DNA from: Dokdonella_A ginsengisoli | GTDB taxonomy: Bacteria; Pseudomonadota; Gammaproteobacteria; Xanthomonadales; Rhodanobacteraceae | NCBI RefSeq assembly: GCF_042652785.1 | Contig: NZ_JBHSHD010000010.1 | Coordinates: forward strand, 744,001-808,000 | DNA length: 64,000 bases | Direction of reading: 5' to 3' | In this document: piece by piece, positions 42,272 through 52,529 of the stretch | Layout: each line of letters starts with the position of its first letter | Position numbering within the stretch: position 1 is the first letter of the stretch | Program-made: the position numbers and the translations under genes | The notes under the pieces: model-generated | Told to the model about the DNA's origin: nothing | The model's database searches: none | The model's input: only the letters and a program-made list of their open reading frames with translations

Positions 42272-43677
42272 GCGGAGGCGACCTCGCGGTCGAGACCGGT
42301 ACCGTCGAGACCGGCACCTTCGAGATCGGCACCGTCGCGGTAGTCGGGTACGACGGTGGTCCAGCCCAGCTCGCGCTCGACGTGCTGGCGCATCGCGTCG
42401 GCCGCCACCGGCTCGCCGTGAGTGACGAAGGTGGTGCGCGGCGCCGCCTGGAAGTGCCGCAGCCACTGCACGATCTGCGCATGGTCGGCATGCGCCGACA
42501 GCGAAGTGCACACGGCGACCTCGGAGCGCACCGGCACGTCCTGTCCGTGGATGCGCACCGAGGCAGCGCCGGCGAGCATCGACGCCCCGCGCGTGCCGGC
42601 GGCCTGGTAGCCGGAGAACAGGATCGTGTTGCGCGCATCCGGCGCGAATGCCTTGAGGTGATGCACGACGCGGCCGCCGGTGGCCATGCCGCTCGCCGCG
42701 ACGATGACCATCGGCCGCTGCAGGGTGTTGAGGTGCCTGGATTCCTCCACGCTGTTCACGTACTTCGCCACGTGGCACATCGCGGCGCACTCGCCCTCGT
42801 CCAGGCGGTGCTGGTCGCGGAAGCGCCAGTACAGGCCGGTCACGTCGACCGCCATCGGACTGTTCAGATAGACCGGAAGATCCGGCGGGATGCGCTGCGC
42901 CGCCTTCAGGCGCGCCAGACAAAGAAGCAGGGACTGCGCGCGTCCGACCGCGAACGCGGGCACCACGACCACGCCGCCGCGGCGGATCGTGCGCGTGACG
43001 ACGGATTGGATCTCGTCCAGCGGATCGACGGCCGGATGCAGGCGGTCGCCGTAGGTGGATTCGACGACGAGGTAGTCGGCCGCGCCGATCGGGCTGGGCG
43101 GCCGCATCAGCGGATCGTCCGGCCGCCCGAGGTCGCCGGAGAACACGATCCTGCGCGTCGCGTCGGCGAGCGTCACGATCGCCGCGCCGAGAATGTGGCC
43201 GGCCGGATCGAAGCGCGCGGACAGTCCGCCGCCCAGGTCGATGTTCTCGCCGCTGCCGATCGGGCGGAACCGGCGCAGCGAGGCCAGCGCGTCCTCCTCG
43301 GTGTACAGCGGCAGCGGCGGATGGTGCTTTGAAAATCCGCGGCGGTTGGCGTAGGCAGCGTCCTCCTCCTGCAAGCGGCCGCTGTCGGGCAGCAGGATCC
43401 TGCACAGCTCGAACGTGGCCGGCGTGCAGTAGACCGGGCCGCGGAAGCCGTTCCTGACCAGCAGGGGCACGTAGCCGGAATGATCCAGGTGCGCATGGGT
43501 CAGCACGACCGCGGCGATGCTCGCCGGCTCGACCGGCAGCGCCGCGCGGTTGCGCAGGCGCAGCTGCTTGAGCCCCTGGAACAGTCCGCAATCGACCAGC
43601 ACGCGCGTGTCGCGCGACGTCAGCAGGTATTTCGACCCGGTGACCGTGCCGGCCGCGCCGAGGAACTGGATGCGCAT
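42268..43677 (-). CDS. Beta-CASP metallo-beta-lactamase-fold hydrolase (RNA-processing type)
   Basis: A 469-residue MBL-fold enzyme. Metal-binding H-A-H-L-D-H is at 61-66, with a downstream Asp in S-G-D-L-G-R, and the beta-CASP motifs E-S-T-Y-G-D-R and A-S-G-M-A-T-G-G-R-V. The RMMBL-type end has S-A-H-A-D-H and F-V-T-H-G-E-P. Such proteins are related to CPSF73/RNase-like nucleases, so ribonuclease action is the likeliest role. The last 22 residues, A-D-L-E-G-A-G-L-D-G-T-G-L-D-R and so on, are pentapeptide-like and encoded by a 15 bp DNA repeat. Two FNR-type boxes lie upstream, and box 2 overlaps its stop codon. Confidence 0.9.
   Translation of the reverse strand: MRIQFLGAAGTVTGSKYLLTSRDTRVLVDCGLFQGLKQLRLRNRAALPVEPASIAAVVLTHAHLDHSGYVPLLVRNGFRGPVYCTPATFELCRILLPDSGRLQEEDAAYANRRGFSKHHPPLPLYTEEDALASLRRFRPIGSGENIDLGGGLSARFDPAGHILGAAIVTLADATRRIVFSGDLGRPDDPLMRPPSPIGAADYLVVESTYGDRLHPAVDPLDEIQSVVTRTIRRGGVVVVPAFAVGRAQSLLLCLARLKAAQRIPPDLPVYLNSPMAVDVTGLYWRFRDQHRLDEGECAAMCHVAKYVNSVEESRHLNTLQRPMVIVAASGMATGGRVVHHLKAFAPDARNTILFSGYQAAGTRGASMLAGAASVRIHGQDVPVRSEVAVCTSLSAHADHAQIVQWLRHFQAAPRTTFVTHGEPVAADAMRQHVERELGWTTVVPDYRDGADLEGAGLDGTGLDREVASA
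42289..42333 (-). repeat. 15 bp tandem repeat (three units) at 3-prime end of MBL gene
   Basis: Three imperfect copies of GTCGAGACCGGCACC, read in frame as pentapeptide-like units near the C terminus of the metallo-hydrolase. Slippage here would change the tail length by five residues without frameshift. Confidence 0.6.
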
Positions 43678-43747
43678 CGTCGGATCCCTGGTGTGCCGCC
43701 TGGCGCGGCCGCTGCGGTCCAGCGTAGGCCCGGACGGCGCGGGCCGC

Positions 43748-43761
43748 TTGATCGACGTCAA
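43748..43761 (-). promoter_or_regulatory. FNR-type box 3, upstream of MBL hydrolase
   Basis: TTGATCGACGTCAA, with TACGCT (43721-43726, minus strand) exactly 31 bp from its centre as a -10 candidate. Confidence 0.72.
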
Positions 43762-43780
43762 GCGCGCCGCACGCGCGGTC

Positions 43781-43794
43781 TTGATCGCGGTCAA
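43781..43794 (+). promoter_or_regulatory. FNR-type box 4, divergent region
   Basis: TTGATCGCGGTCAA, 33 bp (three helical turns) from box 3. It may be a second site for the MBL gene or serve the small rightward ORF at 43855, whose start is 67.5 bp away. CACGCT (43817-43822) is a weak -10 candidate. Confidence 0.6.
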
Positions 43795-43854
43795 GCCGGC
43801 AGCCACGCGCGGCAGGCACGCTGGCACTCCCCATCCGCAGCGGACGAAACCATC

Positions 43855-43977
43855 ATGAGCGTGGAAACGACGACCCTTCTGCTCCTCCTCGGCGGCGCGC
43901 TGTTCCTGCTCGTCCGCTACGGCCGGCGCGCGCCGGCCGCCGTCCGGGTCAGCGTGCGTCCACGTCGCCGCCGCTGA
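43855..43977 (+). CDS. Possible 40-residue single-span membrane peptide
   Basis: The frame encodes M-S-V-E-T-T-T-L-L-L-L-L-G-G-A-L-F-L-L-V-R-Y-G-R-R followed by a basic tail: one hydrophobic span with positive inside flank. A GGACGA site precedes it. The start lies 67.5 bp from FNR-type box 4, the same distance found for other island genes. Its end overlaps the 3-prime end of the convergent PRPP-synthetase-like gene by 29 bp. No homologue is recognised; it could be spurious. Confidence 0.35.
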   Translation: MSVETTTLLLLLGGALFLLVRYGRRAPAAVRVSVRPRRRR

Positions 43978-44878
43978 CCGGCGAGGTCTTCCCGGCGAGC
44001 AGCTCGCGTATCGCGGGAACCAGTTCGGCCGCCAGCCCGATCGCATTGGTCGCGTGCGGGACCGCATCGGTGCTGACCACGCGTGCCGCTCCGGCTTGCA
44101 GCAACGCGCGATCGCAAGCGTCCGCGAACAGGCCGTGCACGACGACGCAGACCGGATCGGCGCCGCCGAGCCGGCGCACGCGGGACACGGCCTGGATCAG
44201 CGTGCCGCCGGACGCGGCGATGTCGTCGAGCAGCACCGGCGTGCGTCCCGCCGGCAGCGCCGCGCCGGGGATCGACACCTCGACGTCGCGGTCGCCGCGG
44301 CGATGTTTCGCCAGCACCACAAACGGCGCCTGGATGCGCGCGGCCGCCTCCTGCACCCACTGCCGGCTCTCCTCGTCCGGGCCGATCAGCAGCGGAGCGG
44401 CGACGTTGGCGCGGATCCATTCCGCCACCGGCGGCATCGCCGACACGCGGCGGGTCGGCATGGCGAAGATTTCCGCCAGGCTCGCACGCCGGTGCAGATG
44501 CGGATCGACGGTGACCAGCCAGTCGAAGGTCCACGACAGGAATGCCGCGTAGTGCGTGGAACTGACCGCCTCGCCCGGATGGAAACGTGCGTCCTGGCGC
44601 ATGTAGGCAAGATACGGCGCGACCAGCCCGACCCGCCGCGCACCCAGTTCGCGCGCCGTGCGCGCGGCGAACAGCAGCGGCAGCGCGAGATCGTCGGGAT
44701 CGCGCAGCGAGCACAGCACGATCACTTCGCGGCCGCGGCAATCGCCGTCCAGGCGCACCAGCGATTCGCGGTCCGGAAAACGATGCCGGAGGACGCTTCC
44801 GGTGATCGCATCCAGGCCGCAGGCCAGCTCGCCAGCCAGGTCGAGCCCTTCCGCGAAGGCGAGCAGCAGCGGCTTCAC
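43949..44878 (-). CDS. Ribose-phosphate pyrophosphokinase-like (PRPP synthetase family)
   Basis: A 309-residue PRPP-synthetase-family protein. Visible: the P-Y-L-A-Y-M-R-Q-D-x-x-F-H-P-G-E-A-V-S-S ATP/metal segment (88-107), D-P-H (125-127), and the ribose-5-phosphate/PRPP loop V-L-L-D-D-I-A-A-S-G-G-T-L (215-227). PRPP synthetases transfer pyrophosphate from ATP to ribose 5-phosphate. It starts at GTG 44878, overlapping the stop of the AMP-phosphorylase-like gene (GTGA), so the two are translationally coupled. Being in a low-oxygen island, it is probably a specialised copy and not the housekeeping enzyme; it may act on products of the neighbouring phosphorylase. Confidence 0.85.
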   Translation of the reverse strand: MKPLLLAFAEGLDLAGELACGLDAITGSVLRHRFPDRESLVRLDGDCRGREVIVLCSLRDPDDLALPLLFAARTARELGARRVGLVAPYLAYMRQDARFHPGEAVSSTHYAAFLSWTFDWLVTVDPHLHRRASLAEIFAMPTRRVSAMPPVAEWIRANVAAPLLIGPDEESRQWVQEAAARIQAPFVVLAKHRRGDRDVEVSIPGAALPAGRTPVLLDDIAASGGTLIQAVSRVRRLGGADPVCVVVHGLFADACDRALLQAGAARVVSTDAVPHATNAIGLAAELVPAIRELLAGKTSPVSGGDVDAR

Positions 44879-46452
44879 GGCGCGTCCTCCACCACGATCA
44901 TGTCGGTGTGACGCGCGAAATAGCCGCGCGCGTAGTCGAGTTCGCCGCGCGTCTGCGCATGCAGCGTCAGCAGCGGTTCGCCCGGCGCGACGGGCTGGCC
45001 GACGTGGGCGTGCAGCCGGAGTCCGGCCGCCGGCGCGCGCGGCGCACCGGCGAGCTTGGCCAGGCGCGCCAGCCGGCGGTTGTCGAACCGGCTCACGATG
45101 CCGCTGCGCGGAGCGGGCAGCTCGATGCGCTGCGGTGCTTGCGGCGGCTCGCTCAGGCCGCCCTGCGCCACGCAGATCGCCTCGAACTTGCGCCAGGCCG
45201 AACCATCGCGCAGCAGCCGGCAGGCGCATTCCCTGCCCTCGCCGGCGCGCACCGCAGGATCGAATTCGAGCGCGACGCCGGCGAGCTCGAGCGCGCTTGC
45301 GCGCAGGTCGTCGGGTGCGTCCGGCTCGCCGCGCAGCACGGCCAGGACGTCGCGCGCCTCCAGCGCCGGGCCGATGCCGTTGCCGACCGGCTGCGTGCCG
45401 TCGGTGACGCGGAGCGTCGCGTGCAGGCCGGTCGCCCGCGCGACCGCCAGCAGGCGTGCGCCCAGCGCTTGCGCGGCCTGCACGCTGCGGATCTTCGCCG
45501 TGGGTCCGACCGGCAGGTCGAGCACGACGTGAGTCGCCCCCGCCGCCAGCTTCTTCGACAGCACGCTGGCCGTCAGCTGCGTGTCGCTGTCGACGTCGAG
45601 CGGGCGCTCGACGCGGATCAGCGTGTCGTCGGCCGGACTCAGGTTGGCCGCTCCGCCCCACACGAGGCAGCCGCCCTCGCGCTCGACCACGCGGCGCATC
45701 GCGGCCAGGTCGAGATCGACCGGCGCGAGCACGGCCATCGTGTCCGCCGTCCCCGCCGGCGAGGTGATCGCGCGCGAGGACGTCTTCGGAATCAGCAGGC
45801 CGGCCGCGGCGACGATCGCCACGACGATCGGCGTGGTGCGGTTGCCCGGCAGGCCGCCGACGCAATGCTTGTCGACCACCAGCGCGCGCGGCCACTGCAG
45901 GCGATCGCCGACGCGGACCATCGCGCGCGTGAGCGCGACGGTTTCCTCCAGGTCGACGCGGTCGCCGACTCCCGCCGCGACGAACGCGGCGAGCTCGATG
46001 TCGGACAGGCGGCCGGCGACGGCATCGCGCAGCAGGCGCAGGTACTGCTCCTCGTTCAGCGCGTGGCCGTAGAGTCGGGCGCGCAGGTCGCCGGCCGATT
46101 CGGCCTGCGGCGGATGGGCGAAGGTGGCCAGCGCTCCTTCGCTCGCGCCGAGGCGCCGCCACGCCGCCTCGGACAGGCCGGCGACGTCGGCGGCGAAGCG
46201 CTCGCCGGTGAGCACGTTCAGCGTCGCGACGATGGAGCGCCCCTGCGAACTCACGACCACGCGCGAGAGCGATTCGAAGCCCTCCGAACGGCACACGCCG
46301 CAGTCGCGGTGCATGTAGACCACCGACTCGCGGTAGGTGTCGATGCCGATGCGCGTCAGCCGCAGCGGCGAAACTCCGGGCGAAGGGAAAGCGCCGGCCG
46401 CGCAGCGGCTCGCATCGCTGGAAAGAACCATGGGAAGAATCCGGGCGCGCAC
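44875..46452 (-). CDS. AMP phosphorylase / thymidine phosphorylase family protein
   Basis: A 525-residue phosphorylase of the archaeal-type AMP phosphorylase/DeoA family, with the extra N-terminal domain (I-D-T-Y-R-E-S-V-V-Y-M-H-R-D-C). The active-site stretches D-K-H-C-V-G-G-L-P-G-N-R-T-T-P-I and K-T-S-S-R-A-I-T-S-P-A-G-T-A-D-T-M match that group better than E. coli DeoA. Archaeal relatives turn nucleoside monophosphate plus phosphate into base and ribose 1,5-bisphosphate. GTG 46452 has AGAGG 3 bp upstream and lies 60 bp from FNR-type box 5; ATG 46431 is an alternative. It is coupled to the PRPP-synthetase-like gene. Confidence 0.88.
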   Translation of the reverse strand: MRARILPMVLSSDASRCAAGAFPSPGVSPLRLTRIGIDTYRESVVYMHRDCGVCRSEGFESLSRVVVSSQGRSIVATLNVLTGERFAADVAGLSEAAWRRLGASEGALATFAHPPQAESAGDLRARLYGHALNEEQYLRLLRDAVAGRLSDIELAAFVAAGVGDRVDLEETVALTRAMVRVGDRLQWPRALVVDKHCVGGLPGNRTTPIVVAIVAAAGLLIPKTSSRAITSPAGTADTMAVLAPVDLDLAAMRRVVEREGGCLVWGGAANLSPADDTLIRVERPLDVDSDTQLTASVLSKKLAAGATHVVLDLPVGPTAKIRSVQAAQALGARLLAVARATGLHATLRVTDGTQPVGNGIGPALEARDVLAVLRGEPDAPDDLRASALELAGVALEFDPAVRAGEGRECACRLLRDGSAWRKFEAICVAQGGLSEPPQAPQRIELPAPRSGIVSRFDNRRLARLAKLAGAPRAPAAGLRLHAHVGQPVAPGEPLLTLHAQTRGELDYARGYFARHTDMIVVEDAP

Positions 46453-46505
46453 GCGCCTCTCGGCCGATGTCGGCGGACACGTTAGTTCCGCCGCGCGCGC
46501 ATCGA

Positions 46506-46519
46506 TTGATCCGCATCAA
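46506..46519 (-). promoter_or_regulatory. FNR-type box 5, upstream of AMP phosphorylase
   Basis: TTGATCCGCATCAA, a perfect TTGAT-N4-ATCAA. TAACGT (46479-46484, minus strand) is centred exactly 31 bp away. Confidence 0.8.
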
Positions 46520-46558
46520 CGTCGACGTGCGCGGCGCGCGCCGGATCGAAGCGCTCGC

Positions 46559-46572
46559 TTGATGCCCGTCAA
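46559..46572 (+). promoter_or_regulatory. FNR-type box 6, upstream of P-type ATPase
   Basis: TTGATGCCCGTCAA, with TACACA (46595-46600) 32 bp from its centre. The implied transcription start falls almost at the ATPase ATG (46607), suggesting a leaderless or very short-leader mRNA. Confidence 0.6.
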
Positions 46573-46606
46573 GCGGCGCGTCTTCGCCTGCCTGTACACA
46601 GGCGCA

Positions 46607-49203
<2,597 letters not shown>

Positions 49204-49207
<4 letters not shown>

Positions 49208-49626
49208 AAGTGCTGTTCGCCTCCGACGGCAGCGACTGCTCCGACCGCGCCGCCCGCTATCTCGCCGGCACGCTGCGCCGGCACGCCGACGACCTCTGCG
49301 TCACCCTTCTGCACGTGGACGCGCCGATGCTCGGCGGCGTGGTTTCGGCACTCGGCGAGCGGCGCGTGGCCGAGATCCATCACGAGAACAGCGGCACGGC
49401 CCTGCGTGCGGTGCGCCGCAGGCTGAAACGCGCGCGCATCCGCTTCGACGAAAGGCACGAGGTCGGCAACGCCGCGCAGCACATTTCGCGCCTCGCCGAG
49501 AAGGAGCGCGTCGACCTGATCGTGATGGGTTCGCACGGACGCACGCCGCTGGGCAGCACGCTGCTCGGTTCGGTCACCATGCGCGTGCTGGCGCAGTGCA
49601 AGGTGCCGGTCCTGGTCGTGCGCTGA
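49204..49626 (+). CDS. Universal stress protein, single domain
   Basis: A 140-residue UspA-fold protein. N-terminal strand V-L-F-A-S-D-G-S-D and the complete ATP loop V-M-G-S-H-G-R-T-P-L-G-S-T-L-L-G-S-V-T (G-x2-G-x9-G-S) are present, so it probably binds ATP. ATG 49204 overlaps the ATPase TGA, and the ribosome site lies inside the ATPase gene, so expression is coupled to the ATPase and to FNR-type box 6. Cytoplasmic; dimeric in relatives. Confidence 0.9.
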
Positions 49627-49635
49627 GCCGCGACG

Positions 49636-50190
49636 CTAGGCGCGACGCGGCCGCGGCAGCATGCGCCGCAGCGTGTCGTCGCGGCGGATCGCGTGGTGGA
49701 ACAGCGCCGCCGCGGCGTGCAGGCCGATCAGGCCGTAGCCGGCGGTGCCGATGGTCTCGTGGATCTCCTCCAGCCGGTCGGCGAGCGCGGGATCCTGCGC
49801 GACCAGCGACGGCAGCTGCAGGCCGAAGAACGGCGCGGTCTTGCCTTCGGCGCCGAGCAGCAGCCAGCCCAGCAACGGCATGCCGAGCATGAAACCGTAC
49901 AGCAGCACGTGCACGCCGCGCGCCGCGAGGCGCTGCCAGCGCACGGGCTCGGGTGCGATGCCGGGCGGAGTATCGGTCAGGTGCACCGCCAGCCGCAGCG
50001 TGGCCAGCACGAACACCGACAGGCCGAGCATGAAGTGCCACGTCTTCAGCGCATCGCGCGCGGCGCTTCCTTTCGGGAAATAGCCGCGCATCTCGATGCA
50101 CAGGTAGACCGCCGCGATCAGCACCAGCATCGCCCAGTGCAGGGCGACCGCGAGCGAACCGTAGTGCGTGCGCGTGTTGCGCAGGGTCAT
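49636..50190 (-). CDS. Cytochrome b561 family membrane protein
   Basis: A 184-residue four-helix protein of the bacterial cytochrome b561 family. Heme-ligand histidines are likely H18 (A-L-H-W), H52 (T-W-H-F-M-L-G), H-V-L-L-Y in helix 3 and the H-A-A-A-A-L-F-H-H of helix 4. Such proteins pass electrons from ubiquinol to periplasmic acceptors. It lies downstream of the small membrane gene and the tandem usp on the minus strand, probably one transcript starting at FNR-type box 7. Convergent with the usp at 49204, with a 9 bp gap. Confidence 0.88.
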   Translation of the reverse strand: MTLRNTRTHYGSLAVALHWAMLVLIAAVYLCIEMRGYFPKGSAARDALKTWHFMLGLSVFVLATLRLAVHLTDTPPGIAPEPVRWQRLAARGVHVLLYGFMLGMPLLGWLLLGAEGKTAPFFGLQLPSLVAQDPALADRLEEIHETIGTAGYGLIGLHAAAALFHHAIRRDDTLRRMLPRPRRA

Positions 50191-50229
50191 CGATCTTCTC
50201 CTACGGAAAACGAATGGAAGTGGCGATCT

Positions 50230-50424
50230 TCAGTGCAGCGTGCGGTGGACGATCAGCGCGAGCGCCGCGATCCAGCACAGACCGACGAACAGCGCTCCGC
50301 CCCACCCCGCCGTCAGGCCGCCGCGCTTCCTGTACAGCCAGCGCAGCATGCCGGTGGCGATGACGGAGACGGCGATGACGAGGACGATGACCCACAGCAG
50401 GGGATCGGAATTGGAGTACGTCAT
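50230..50424 (-). CDS. Small two-span membrane protein
   Basis: A 64-residue protein with two hydrophobic spans (L-L-W-V-I-V-L-V-I-A-V-S-V-I-A-T and G-A-L-F-V-G-L-C-W-I-A-A-L-A-L-I). No family is recognised. It starts 15 bp after the usp stop and precedes the cytochrome b561 gene, so it may be a partner of that protein; that is inference from position only. Confidence 0.7.
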   Translation of the reverse strand: MTYSNSDPLLWVIVLVIAVSVIATGMLRWLYRKRGGLTAGWGGALFVGLCWIAALALIVHRTLH

Positions 50425-50439
50425 GGCGACACCTTCGGT

Positions 50440-51264
50440 TCAATGGTGGAGGAACAGGGGAATGGCGGCCTGCCGCAGGACGCTGCGCGTGGTTCCGCCC
50501 AGCGCCCATTCGTCCAGCCGGCTGCGGCCGTAGGCGCCCATCACCAGCAGGTCGGCGCCGACCTGCGCGGCGGCCTCGAGCAGGGGCGCGCCGGCGTCGC
50601 GATCCGGCGTGGCGAGGGTGCGCGGTTCGGCGCGGATCTCGTGGCGCTCGAGGTAGGCATCGATCGAGAACGGCGGATGCCAGCCGGCCGCGCCCAGCGG
50701 CTTGCGCGGTGCGCCTCGCAGCAGGACCACGCGCGCGGCGCGCCGCACAAGCGGCATGGCCGCATGGATCGCGCGGATCGATTCCACGCCCGCATTCCAG
50801 GCGAGCGCGACGCAGTCCAGGCGCGCCTGCTTCAGGCCGGCCGGAACGGCGATGCACGGCAGCGGCGTGGCGAGCAGCAGGCGCGCGAGTTCGCCGGGGT
50901 CGCCATGCGCGTGCTCGTCGTCGCGCTCGAGCACGAGCAGGTCGTGGCGCAGGCTCAGGCGGGCGAGCACGTCGGGGAGATAGCCCTCGGCGATCTGCCA
51001 GCCGGCCGTTCGCGCGCCGAGCGCCCGCGCATGCTCGACGAACGCCTCGCCGCAGGCCTGCGCCAGGGCCAGCCGCTCGCGCGCGTGCCGCAGCAGCGTG
51101 CCGAACAGCTCGGAAGAACCGAAGCGCGGCATCGAATCCAGCGGCGAGGCGTGCACGTAGACGCCGGTGGCGGCGCCGTCGATCCGCGCGGCCAGATCCG
51201 CCGCGTAGGAGACGCCGGCATTCCATGGCTGGATGCGGGTGACCCGGCAGAGGATGTCGCGCAT
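50440..51264 (-). CDS. Universal stress protein, tandem-domain
   Basis: A 274-residue two-domain USP, a paralogue of the genes at 41388 and 61433 (shared A-A-D-L-A-A-R, G-Y-L-P-D-V-L-A-R, L-V-L-E-R, and L-L-V-M-G-A-Y-G-R-S-R-L-D-E-W-A-L-G-G-T-T). As in those, only the C-terminal domain carries an ATP-loop-like sequence. FNR-type box 7 lies 64.5 bp upstream of its ATG with a -10-like TAAGCT. First gene of a probable operon with the small membrane protein and cytochrome b561. Confidence 0.88.
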   Translation of the reverse strand: MRDILCRVTRIQPWNAGVSYAADLAARIDGAATGVYVHASPLDSMPRFGSSELFGTLLRHARERLALAQACGEAFVEHARALGARTAGWQIAEGYLPDVLARLSLRHDLLVLERDDEHAHGDPGELARLLLATPLPCIAVPAGLKQARLDCVALAWNAGVESIRAIHAAMPLVRRAARVVLLRGAPRKPLGAAGWHPPFSIDAYLERHEIRAEPRTLATPDRDAGAPLLEAAAQVGADLLVMGAYGRSRLDEWALGGTTRSVLRQAAIPLFLHH

Positions 51265-51321
51265 GATGAAACGGACTCGCGGAAGATGCCGTCGAGCTTA
51301 GGTCACCGCGGCGCGGGCGCG

Positions 51322-51335
51322 TTGATCCCGGTCAA
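51322..51335 (-). promoter_or_regulatory. FNR-type box 7, upstream of usp/b561 operon
   Basis: TTGATCCCGGTCAA; TAAGCT (51295-51300, minus strand) is centred 31 bp away, and the usp ATG 64.5 bp away. Confidence 0.75.
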
Positions 51336-51392
51336 GGCCCGCTGCGGCACGGCGGCGCATTTCCGCCTGAATCGAAGCCCGGTGCCGTCCGC

Positions 51393-51830
51393 TCAGCGAT
51401 ACACCAGCACCGGAATGTTCGAATGCGTGAGCACCTTCTGCGTCTCGCTGCCGAGCAGCAGGCTCTGCACGCCGCGCCGGCCGTGCGAGGCCATCACGAT
51501 CAGGTCGCACTTGCGCTTGCGCGCGGCCTCGACGATCGCCCCGGCCGGATCGTCGGTCGTCGCGTATTCGACCTCGCACTTCACGCCGGCGGCGTGCGCG
51601 GCGCGCGCGACGAAACCGGTGTAGTTGCCGGCGTAGTTCATCGCCGCCTTCTCGTAGTCGCCGCGGCTGGTCTCGAGCAGGCCCAGCATCACGTCGGAGG
51701 CGTGAAAGCGCGGGATCGCGTGGAAGCACGTCACGCGCGCGCCGATTTCGCGGGCCAGGCGGATGCCCTGCTTCGCAGCGGCCTCGGACAGCGTGGAGCC
51801 GTCGGTCGGGATCAGGATGTGCTTGAACAT
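51393..51830 (-). CDS. Universal stress protein, single domain
   Basis: A 145-residue UspA-fold protein: I-L-I-P-T-D-G-S at the start, A-R-K-R-K-C-D-L-I-V-M-A-S-H-G-R-R-G-V-Q-S-L-L-L-G-S-E-T as nucleotide loop (first Gly replaced by Ala). It starts 16 bp after the Hsp20 gene stop on the same strand, so it is the second gene of an Hsp20-usp operon driven from FNR-type box 8. Confidence 0.88.
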   Translation of the reverse strand: MFKHILIPTDGSTLSEAAAKQGIRLAREIGARVTCFHAIPRFHASDVMLGLLETSRGDYEKAAMNYAGNYTGFVARAAHAAGVKCEVEYATTDDPAGAIVEAARKRKCDLIVMASHGRRGVQSLLLGSETQKVLTHSNIPVLVYR

Positions 51831-51846
51831 CGTCTTCCTCGTCGTT

Positions 51847-52290
51847 TCAGGAAATCGCCACGCGCCGCGACCTGCCGTCGGCGCTCTTGGGCAGCGTCAC
51901 GGTGAGGATTCCGCGCTCGTAGGTCGCCTCGGTGCGCTCGGCGTCGACGTCGAGCGGCAGCACGAACACGCGCCGCGCGCGGCCGTAGCGGCGTTCGACG
52001 TGCAGTTCCTTCTCGCCCTCCTGCCGGCTTTCGCGCTTCACCTGCGCGCCGATCGACACCTGCCTGCCGTCGATCGACAGTTCGATGTCGTGCTTCTCGA
52101 CGCCGGGGATTTCCGCGCGGATGACATAGTTCGCCTCGTCCTCGCCGACGTCGAGGCGGATGTCCGGCGCCGCGTCGCTCGCGCGCCAGGCCGGGCGGAA
52201 ACCGATGCTGCGGAAGAAGTCCTCCAGTTCGGCGAACGGGGTCGACGCGGCGCGCGGACCGGACGCATTCGGCGGGACAGAAGTGCTCAT
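51847..52290 (-). CDS. Hsp20 family small heat-shock protein
   Basis: A 147-residue alpha-crystallin-type chaperone. The alpha-crystallin domain (about 47-140) has D-V-G-E-D-E-A-N-Y-V-I-R-A-E-I-P-G-V, L-S-I-D-G-R-Q-V-S-I and the conserved A-T-Y-E-R-G-I-L-T-V-T-L-P-K (usual A-x-x-x-N-G-V-L). It holds unfolding proteins without ATP. First gene of an operon with a usp; FNR-type box 8 is about 85 bp upstream. In the DosR regulon the analogous gene is hspX. Confidence 0.92.
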   Translation of the reverse strand: MSTSVPPNASGPRAASTPFAELEDFFRSIGFRPAWRASDAAPDIRLDVGEDEANYVIRAEIPGVEKHDIELSIDGRQVSIGAQVKRESRQEGEKELHVERRYGRARRVFVLPLDVDAERTEATYERGILTVTLPKSADGRSRRVAIS

Positions 52291-52368
52291 CGGCGATGTA
52301 CCTGCGCGGGAAATCGGTGCCAGTCCGGGACCGGCACCGGAACCCTACGCCCGGCAGCGGCGGACGCG

Positions 52369-52382
52369 TTGACGTGCGTCAA
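52369..52382 (-). promoter_or_regulatory. FNR-type box 8, upstream of Hsp20
   Basis: TTGACGTGCGTCAA; TAGGGT (52342-52347, minus strand) is centred 31 bp away. Confidence 0.65.
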
Positions 52383-52458
52383 CTGCCGGCGTGGCGGCGG
52401 ATTCAGCCGTCGGACCCACGGTGTCGATCGCACCCGCAGCGCAGGTCCCGATCAGGCA

Positions 52459-52472
52459 CTGACCTCGATCAA
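52459..52472 (+). promoter_or_regulatory. FNR-type box 9, upstream of adhP
   Basis: CTGACCTCGATCAA, the weakest copy (two changes in the left half). TACAGT (52495-52500) is centred 32 bp away and the adhP ATG 64.5 bp away, matching the other promoters. Confidence 0.6.
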
Positions 52473-52529
52473 CTGCGCCGCGCGGCGGCGGCGCTACAGT
52501 CGGCGGCAACTGTCCAAAGGAGAATCCCC

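Noticed and set aside
43480..43854. N-terminal extension of the small rightward ORF into the MBL gene
   Set aside because: The extension runs antisense to the metallo-hydrolase coding sequence and has no domain; only the last 40 codons are plausible.
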